Shown: one piece after another, positions 53,301-61,600 of the stretch
Numbering within the stretch: the first letter of the stretch is position 1
How the letters are laid out: each line of letters starts with the position of its first letter
Assembly: GCA_015179125.1 (NCBI GenBank)
Contig: WHVA01000032.1
Coordinates: forward strand, 1 to 64,000
Source of the DNA: Gautieria morchelliformis
Lineage: Eukaryota > Basidiomycota > Agaricomycetes > Gomphales > Gomphaceae
Length of the DNA: 64,000 bases
Direction of reading: 5' to 3'
Translations under genes and position numbers: made by a program
The notes under the pieces: model-generated
The model's database searches: none
What the model was told of the DNA's origin: nothing
The model's input: only the letters and a program-made list of their open reading frames with translations

Positions 53301-53457
53301 GATATCTACTTGATGCAAATTGATTACTTTGATTTTCCCCAATGCACTTGACCTTACTGATATGTTAGACTTACCGATGCGTTAGACTTACTGATGTGTT
53401 TGACCTTACTGACGCGTTTGACTTGCACCCCCGCGCGAAGCGCGGGTATCCACCTAG
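47344..53457 (+). mobile_element. Helitron D, 6.1 kb, RepHel with one nonsense codon
   Basis: Left end TTACACTATATGAAAACAGC after an A, right end hairpin and CTAG (53454-53457). The 5' module contains a GCGGCGCAGCCGC repeat near 47436. Directly upstream of the 3' hairpin are five short units like TTGACCTTACTGATGCG (53345-53430). Its left end is nearly identical to that of unit E. Confidence 0.9.
48301..53295 (+). pseudogene. RepHel of Helitron D: lost start codon and one in-frame stop
   Basis: Aligned with the gene of unit B, the start codon is ATA (48301-48303); the next in-frame ATG is 48388. The frame is otherwise open for 1664 codons except for TAG at 49687-49689 (LRAQE-stop-NGDIQ; units B, C and G have GQNGEI or similar there). 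After the stop the same frame continues through the HUH motif (PHMHLLTWF), YIHKYLYKGHD, Walker A GSGGAGKS and the C-terminal helicase motifs. It is therefore a recent pseudogene with only two visible defects. Confidence 0.9.
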
Positions 53458-56354
53458 TTACACTATATGAAAACAGCTCAGTGGGTTGTGGGCGTCGAGC
53501 TTATGTCAGGTTTTAGGTCAGCCTTAGTCAGCTGGCCAATCGGACCCGAGCCAAGAACGCTGCGCAGCATGGTCACGTGACCGTTTGCGTTCCAAATTAG
53601 GTCAGCGTCGAGCGGCGCAGCCGCGAGCATAGAACGCTGCGCAGCGGTCACGTGACCCGTTCGTGACCAGAGCGCGCATAGGCGAGCGTGGTCCGTGCAT
53701 GACACGCGCACGCGGTATAAAGGCCGAACGGTAAGGAGGGAACGCCAGGAACCTGCCCAACCGGCGATTCCTCTCTCTGCTGTCTGCTCTGTCTGCTGTC
53801 TGCTGTCTGCTGTCTGCTGTCTGCTTTGTCTGCTGTCTCCTCCTTTAGCTGGCTGGGATGTCTATTGCTTTGGAAGGCTGGCTATCTATTGGTAGGTAAT
53901 ATCTTTTTGTTAATGCATTGCCATGTATTTTATTTGTGTTGGTAATTTTATTGGTTCTTTTTTTTTTCATCATATAATATTGTCACATGTGTATTATATT
54001 TTTGTGATTTTTTTCGAAAATAGATTTAAATAACATCCAAAGACTGCTGAAAAAAATGTTTTAATATCAATATTTTTCAGGTTTTTTTTGAAAATTGACA
54101 TCAATAAGTTTCCTCTAAAATTAATGACAATAGATTCTGCTTTTAAATGTGGTTTGTTTTATTGTTTTATTTACTGTAAAGCTGCTTACCAGGCACTCCT
54201 CTCTGGCTATACTGGTGGCTGGCTTACTATGGCTTTGGCTGGGCTCTGGGTTTCTCTGTCAGTCTCTGGGCTTCTCTGGCTTTGGCTGGGCATTAATCAC
54301 AGCTTCTGCTTCAATGTACTGTACTTTTTGACATTTTTTCGCAAATAGATATCAATAAATTATCCTGACTTTGTGAAAATTGACAACAGCTCCAGGTTAA
54401 ATGCACAGTGCATTTTTTTGACATTTTTCGAAAAATAGATAATCCTAACTTTGCTAAAATTAATAACAGCTTCAGCTTACATGTACTGGACATTTTCTTG
54501 ACATTTTTTCGCAAAATAGATAATCCTGACTTTGCTAAAAATTAATGGCAGCAGCTGCTTAAATATGGTTTCCTTGACTATTTTATTTATGTCTGTATAT
54601 GTCACAAAATAGATATTGATACATGTCCCTGAGTTTGCTAAAATTTAATAAGTAGTAACAGCCTCTGCTTGCTTCACTTTGAGGCCCTTGGGGATATGCT
54701 ACACATGCTATACTTGAGGGGCATGCTACACACACTATGCATGGGGACACACATGTTATGCGTGGAGACATGCATGTTATGTGTGGAGACACGCACGCTA
54801 TGCTTGGGGACATGCATGCTATGTGTGGAGACACTCATGTTATGCATGGAGACACACATGTTATGCGTGGGGACACACGCTATGCTTGGGGACACGCATG
54901 TTATGCTTGGAGACACGCATGTTATTCTTGGAGACATACATTTTATGCATGGGGACATGCACCCTATGCTTGGGGACATGCATGCCACATGTGGGGACAC
55001 ACTATCCTTGGGGACAGACAGGCTATGCATGGGGACACACATGCTATGCGTGGAGACACGCATGTTATGCGTGGGGACAAGCATGCTATCCATGGGGACA
55101 TACACGCTATGCTTGGGGACACGCATGTTATGCGTGGTAAGCAATTCCAGTGCAAGCAAAAGTAACTAGGATAAATGGAGTAAGTAACTAATACCGAACA
55201 AGAGGAACTACAAGGGGGTGCCGGGTAGAACTAAGAACAATCAATAGGCAAAAGAACAAGGGGAATGTGGGTCTAATTGATTGTTACGTATTGGAATTCC
55301 CAGAGGTCGGAACTGGAAAGGACAACGGCTTCAACTTATGTGTTGCACCCCTGATGAACTACCGTCCTAAGTATTTCGGGATTGACTTGCGGATATTGGA
55401 GAAGGCAGAAGTCAGGAACAGAGTACTGAGAGTCCAGGTTCGAAGGTCGGAGAACAAAGGTCGGAAGAGGCGGAAGAGGCGGAGGACAGAGGGTTGAGAG
55501 CGGAAGGAGACAAGACTAGCAAAACCCGTTGTGCTAAGAACAGGAGACAGTGCGAAGGGAATCACGTATTGAAGTTGATTATCTGATTGCAGGAACGGAG
55601 ACATACATGAGGGGGGTTTATACAAAGAGCTGAAGCAACAGGTAATGGTATGGTACTAAGCAAATTCCGGAGAGTGCAAGAATCGGATAGACATATGGGG
55701 CAAGTAACTAATGCGGAACAATGGGATGACAAGGGGGGTGCAGGGTAGGGTAAGTACAATGGCAAAGAACAAGGCGAGTAAGTACAATAGGCCTCGGAAG
55801 AAACGGAATTACGGAAATGGTATCTTGCTGTATTCAGGGTAGAGTACGGGGGCCGGTATCTGGAGGTGGCCAGGGGTACTGAAATCACAAGGGTCGAGGT
55901 AGAGGGTTGCGGATGGTGCGGAGGATATGCGGATATGGTGGAGATGGTTGAGCAGAACAGTCGTAACATTGATAGTGGCACAAATGGATCTCCTGATGCT
56001 CCGGACTTGCTATGCTAAGGGTCAAGTAGGGAAGGCCGGTGAATAGAGTCAAAAGGGGAAGTATGTGAATAGTAAAGAACAAGGGGATCAAAAGGTCAAA
56101 GTGTGGACATTGCGGAATAGAGCCAGAGGAGGCATGGAGGTACCAGAGTTGGTCAAGCAGCATGGTCATAACATTACCTACCTTGACCTGTTACTTAGAG
56201 CTACTTTCAATCAATAAGATGTGTTTTACTTATCTGAATGAAATTTTCTTATCCAAATGTGTTTGACTTATCCCAAGTTTGATTTACCCAAGGTGTTTGA
56301 CCTTACCGATGCGTTTGACTTGCACCCCCGCGCGAAGCGCGGGTACCCACCTAG
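53458..56354 (+). mobile_element. Helitron E, non-autonomous, 2.9 kb
   Basis: Begins TTACACTATATGAAAACAGC immediately after the CTAG of unit D and ends with hairpin and CTAG at 56351-56354. It contains the promoter module, a CTGTCTG-rich leader (53770-53850), AT-rich repeats, the 21-bp minisatellite (54735-55136) and a 3' region like that of unit A. No RepHel gene. The 5' 120 bases are like unit D, the rest like unit A, so it looks recombinant. Confidence 0.85.
54735..55136 (+). repeat. Minisatellite, 21-bp unit, in Helitron E
   Basis: About 19 units close to GGGGACACGCATGTTATGCGT, the same family as in Helitron A. Both strands appear open in several frames because the unit is a multiple of three without stops; no gene is inferred. 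Confidence 0.9.
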
Positions 56355-57239
56355 TCTAAGAGTTAAACGAGCACGGTGGGTGGTTGTGGACCCGCTGACT
56401 AATAATGTTACGTAAAAATTAGGTCAGCGGAGCGAGCGGCGCAGCCGCGAGCCCTACGCCCCTGGCCCAGGCCAGACCATTGACGCTGCTGCGCAGCGTC
56501 CCAGGTCACGTGACCGGTTCGCGTTCGTCGCGACCATACGTGAGGGTGGTCCGTGCACGACCCTTCGCTCGGTATAAAGAGAGTGATGCTGCAGCACCGC
56601 ACTCCCCACTGGTGTCCTCCTGTGTTCTGGCTGTGGTGGGCTTACTACTGCTTTGGCTGGGGTCTTGGTGTCTTTCTGTTGGTCTCTGGGCTTCCCTGGG
56701 CTTCTCTGCCTTTGGCTGTGAATTGACACCAGCTTCTGCTTCAATGGCCTGTATATTTTTTCAATGTTTTTTCGCAAATAGCTATCAATAAACCTAACTT
56801 GCTAACCTTAACAATAGCCAACTTATATATCCTGTACAATTTTCGATATTTTTTCGCAAATAAACATCAATAAATCTAACTGGCTAACCTCAGCCACCTT
56901 AACTATCCTGTAAATTTTTTTGACATTTTTTCGCAAATGGATATCAATAACTTATACTGACTTTGCTCAAGTTGATAACAACTTCTGTTTTAATGTAGTG
57001 TGTCTTTTTTAATCTTTTTTTGAAAAATAAATACAGATATCAATGAATTATCCTGACTTTGCTAAAATTAATACCAGCTTCAGGTTAAATGTACCGTACA
57101 TTTTCTGACATTTTTTCAAAAGGTAGATATCAATAAATTATCCAGGCTTTGCTAAAATTAATGACAACAGCTGCTTAAATGTGGTTTCTTTTGCTATTTT
57201 ATTTATGTCAATATAAATAGATACTGATACATGTCCCTG

Positions 57240-58205
57240 ATATGTGTGAGGACATGTTACGTCTCACAGTGAGGACACGCTACCTGTGGGGACACATTAC
57301 ATGTGAGGACACATTACGTGTGAGGACATGCTACCTGTGGGGACATGTTACGTGTGGGGACACGCTACCTGTGAGGACACATTACGTGTGAGGACACGCT
57401 ACCTGTGGGGACACGCTACCTGTGGGGACATATTACGTGCGAGGACACACTACCTGTGAGGACACGTTACGTGTGGGGACACGCTACCTGTGAGGACACG
57501 TTACGTGTGGGGACACATTATGTGGGGGGACAACCTGTGAGGACACGTTACGTGTGGGGACACCCTACCTGTGAGGACACGTTACGTGTGGGACATGTTA
57601 TGTGTTACGTGTGGGGACACGCTACGTTACGTGTGGGGACATGCTACCTGTGAGGACACGCTACCTGTGGGGACACGCTACCTGTGGGGACACATTACGT
57701 GTGGGGACATGCTACCTGTGAGGACACGCTACCTGTGGGGACACGCTACCTGTGGGGACACGTTACGTGTGGGGACATGCTACCTGTGGGGACACGTTAC
57801 GTGTGAGGACACATTACGTGTGGGGACATGCTACCTGTGAGGACACGCTACCTGTGAGGACACGCTACCTGTGAGGACACGCTACCTGTGAGGACACGCT
57901 ACCTGTGGGGACACGCTACCTGTGGGGACACGCTACCTGTGGGGACACGCTACCTGTGGGGACACGTTACATGTGGGGACATGCTACCTGTGAGGACACG
58001 TTACCTGTGGGGACATGCTACCTGTGAGGACACGCTACCTGTGGGGACATGCTACCTGTGAGGACACGTTACGTGTGGGGACATGCTACCTGTGAGGACA
58101 TGTTACATGTGCGGACACGCTGCCTGTGAGGACACGCTACCTGTGAGGACACGCTACCTGTGAGGACACGCTACCTGTGCGGACACGCTACCTGTGAGGA
58201 CATGC
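57240..58205 (+). repeat. Minisatellite, 17-bp unit, in Helitron F
   Basis: Units alternate between GGGGACACGCTACCTGT and GAGGACACGTTACGTGT-like forms, roughly 55 copies. It is related to the 21-bp repeat of units A and E through the GGGGACACGC core but is four bases shorter. The longer frames seen across it repeat every 17 residues and are an effect of the repeat. Confidence 0.92.
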
Positions 58206-58212
58206 TATCCAA

Positions 58213-58541
58213 CTGCACTTTGGGTCTTCCCCCATTTCTGATTTTGGTATTGTTTCTGGTTCTGTGAGAGTGTCACTGGAGGATCAGCTGGCATATCGAT
58301 ATAACCACATTGTCAAAATTCAGGATCCCCAAGATCACTATTGGATCTATTTCACAATGCACAAGCTTTGAAACCTGTGGATTATGACAATAGGCGCAAT
58401 CTTATAATCTCTGATGATTCAGTCAAGACTATTACCACTTTCATGTCTAGAGTCGCTGGGAGGCCCATCCCAGAGGTCGAGAGAGAGCTCTGCATGTTCG
58501 GCTGTTCCATGGGTGCATACATGATTCATGATACTATATGA
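58213..58541 (+). pseudogene. Coding-like fragment of unknown origin inside Helitron F, frameshifted
   Basis: One frame from about 58216 reads HFGSSPISDFGIVSGSVRVS and LEDQLAYRYNHIVKIQDPQD, then HYW; after a one-base shift near 58345 it continues DLFHNAQALKPVDYDNRRNL, IISDDSVKTITTFMSRVAG, and CMFGCSMGAYMIHDTI with stop at 58539-58541. The composition is that of an ordinary globular protein and unlike the surrounding repeats. I do not recognise the family. The position, between the minisatellite and the 3' end of a non-autonomous Helitron, fits a captured gene fragment. Confidence 0.5.
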
Positions 58542-58676
58542 TCATGGATATATTTTGCATGATGCTATTTACCCCAATGCACTTGACCTTACTGATTCAC
58601 TTGACCTTACTGATGCATTTGACCTTACCGAGGCGTTTGACCTACACCCCCGCGCGAAGCACGGGTACCCACCTAG

Positions 58677-61600
58677 TCTAAGAGTTAAACGAGGGGGGTG
58701 GGTGGTTGTGGGCCCGCTGACCAATGCTTGGTCATTAGTTTGTCAGCGGAGCGCGCGAGCGGCGCAGCCGCGAGCCCTACGCCCTACCCGCGGTTCACGC
58801 CGGTCTGCCGGCTCCAGCGCTCGAGGCTGCGCAGCGTTCTGGTGGCTCAAGCACTCAAAGCCGCGCTGCGCTGGCAGAACGCTGCGCAGCCGCTTTTGCG
58901 CACTCCACCACCACCCTCCTCTCCTCTCTGCCCTCTAGATAGAATAAAATTGCGTGAGAGTGAATTAATAGATAGCCTATATAGTGTAGACTACAAAAGA
59001 TCTCTTCCCAGGGAGATCTCTGCTGTGAACTATTGGGGTTGACCTCTTCAGTGGGGCAGCTTTTTCTCTGCTAAGGAGCCAGGTAATCATCCCAGGCTGC
59101 CTTAGAGGGAGCCACAATTGCATTGCAGTTCTCTTAGTGTTGACTTGCACTACTGGTGGCTGAAGAAGACATCTCCCCAGGACCAGGACCAGGACCAGGA
59201 CCTTTTACTGGAATTATTCCAGTTGGATAGCTGAAGAAGACTTGGATATTTTCATCAAAAAAATTCCCCATCCCTTCCTTGGTACATATATTTGTCTGTG
59301 GTCTGGTGTGAGCCATCTGACATTTTTTTTTTTTTTTTTAAATAGAAATTAATAAATTCCCTGGACTTTGCCTAACAAACAAACTCCCTGTCCCTTCCTT
59401 GGTATGTATGTATTTCTCTGTGGTCTGGTGTGAGCTGTCTGACTTTTATTTAATTAGAAATTAATAAATTCCCCTGACTTTGCCCAAGAAAAATTAACAA
59501 CAGCAGCATCTGCTTGCAAATGTAAGTTGAAGTGGGGTAGCTTGATTGTTCCTCTAAGCTTATGCCTACATTTCTCAGGGATTCTTCTACTCCAGAGAGA
59601 AATCGTCAGCAGGAGCGTGAAAGGGCAAGGGAGGAGCAGGAGGGTCATATGACGTCGCCCACTGATCGGAGAGCGCGTGCACTTGCTGCTGCTGCTGTCA
59701 GAGCTCAGGACCAGCCTCCCCCTCCACCACAGCCTTTTGCCATCCCTCGCCCTCCTCCTAGAAGCAATGTCGCTGATCCTTTTCAACAACCTGTGGCTGG
59801 GCCATCACGTCCTCCTATCCTTGCAGGGCCACCACGTCCTCCTATGCCTGCAGGGCCGTCACGTCCTCCGGATCCCAGTCCTGGACAGCAGGTGGCAGCC
59901 CTGCGTGCTCAGTTAGCAGCAATCCCAGCAGCACAGCCTGTGAGAAGATACAGGCAGGAGCCTATACGGCCACCTCCCAATCTTCCTGTGGTTGGTTCTG
60001 CAGGAATTGCACAGTTGCGTGCTCAGGCTGCTGAGCAGTCTGCTATATTGCAGCAATTGGGAAGAGGTAGACAGGCAGCTAATCCTTCTGTAGTAGGTTC
60101 TGCAGGAGTGGCAGCATTGCCGGCTCAGGCCAATGCAATAAGACCAATGCCTCGGCTACTCCCTGCGCTTCTGCGGCCTCTTCAGCGACTCCCTGCACCT
60201 CCTCAGCCTCCTCAGCAACTCCCTGCACCTCCTCAGCCTCCTCAGCCACTCCCTGCACCTCCACAGCGTCTTCTGCCACTCCCTGCACCTCCTCAGCATC
60301 TTCTGCCACTCCCTGCACCTCCTCAGCCTCCTCAGCCACTCCCTGCACCTTGGCAGCGTCCTCAGCAACCTCCTCCTCCTATTCCACTTGGTCGCTCTAG
60401 AATAATCGAGGCAGATGTGCAGCGTCATGATTTGGGTCCCATGGTTGTTTCCTGCCCTGACTGTAAAGCATTGCACTGGATGGCAGAACGCCTGCAGAAA
60501 TCCTCAAATGTGCGGCCCAGGTTTGGTGATTGCTGTATACAAGGAAAGGTGCAGCTTCCAGAGCTGCCAGTGCTCCCTCAGCCATTGAGACGGCTCTTAG
60601 AGGGCCAGGACCCTGAGGCCAAACAGTTTCGCCAGAACATCAGGCAGTACAATGCTGCATTTGCATTCACTTCCTTGGGAGCCGACTTTGACCTAGATTT
60701 GCTTCGGGAGGGTCGTGGTCCATATGTCCTCAAGCTGCAGGGCGAACTGTATCATATTCATGGCTCTCTCATCCCTAACCCTGGGAGGCGGATACAGTAT
60801 GCCCAACTTTATATATATGATCCAGCATTGGCTTTGGCACAGAGGAACGGGCGTAACCCAGGTCTGTCTCCAACTATCATGGGAGACTTGCAGGAAATGC
60901 TCCTCCTATGCAATCCTCATGTTCCCATATATAGACAAGCGGCTGAGAGGCTCAGAGCTCAGGGACAGAATGGTGAGATCCGGGCTAGGCTCACATACAG
61001 GGAACACAGGGATCCTAGGAGGTATAATATCCCTACTGCGGATGAGATTGCGGTGGTTCTTCCTGGAGATGGCATCATCCCTGAACCTAGGGATATTATT
61101 GTCCAGCTCAAAGGTGGACGTTTTAAAAGGGTATCCGATATGAATCCAAACTATGCCTCTCTTCACTATGTCTTGCTCTTTCCCAGGGGAGAGTTGGGGT
61201 GGCAACCTGGTATTCGCTATCGCCAATTACCAGGCGGGCGTGAGCGACCTGGGCGTGTCACCCAAATTCAGTTCCATTCCTATCGTCTCTTCCAGAGAAC
61301 AGAAGAACCTACAACACTCCTGCGCGCTGGCAAATTATTCCAGCAGTACATTGTAGACTCTTGGGCCGCTGCAGAGCAAAGCAGGCTGTGGTGGATCAGG
61401 ACAAATCAACACACTCTCCGTGCTGAGATGTATAACCAGATGATGGATGCCTTTCATCGCAATGACAATGACAGAGATCCAAACAACTTGGGCGCAAGAT
61501 CCATTCTGCCTGCCACATTTCAGGGGGGGACACGGGACATGCAGCAAAACCTGCAGAACTCTCTGGCCATTTCAAGGAAGTATGGTGTGGCTGATCTCTT

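Larger units (their letters stand above)
56355..58676 (+). mobile_element. Helitron F, non-autonomous, 2.3 kb
   Basis: Left end TCTAAGAGTTAAACGAGC after the CTAG of unit E. Right end is a hairpin with one mismatch (CCCGCGCGAAGCACGGG), then CTAG at 58673-58676. It contains a TATA box (56573-56578) with one GGTCACGTGACC, AT-rich repeats, a 17-bp minisatellite and a short coding-like fragment of unknown origin (58213-58541). Confidence 0.85.

Noticed and set aside
57240..58205. 17-bp array seen as a possible CRISPR
   Set aside because: Units follow each other without unique spacers, no cas gene is present, and the context is a eukaryotic Helitron.
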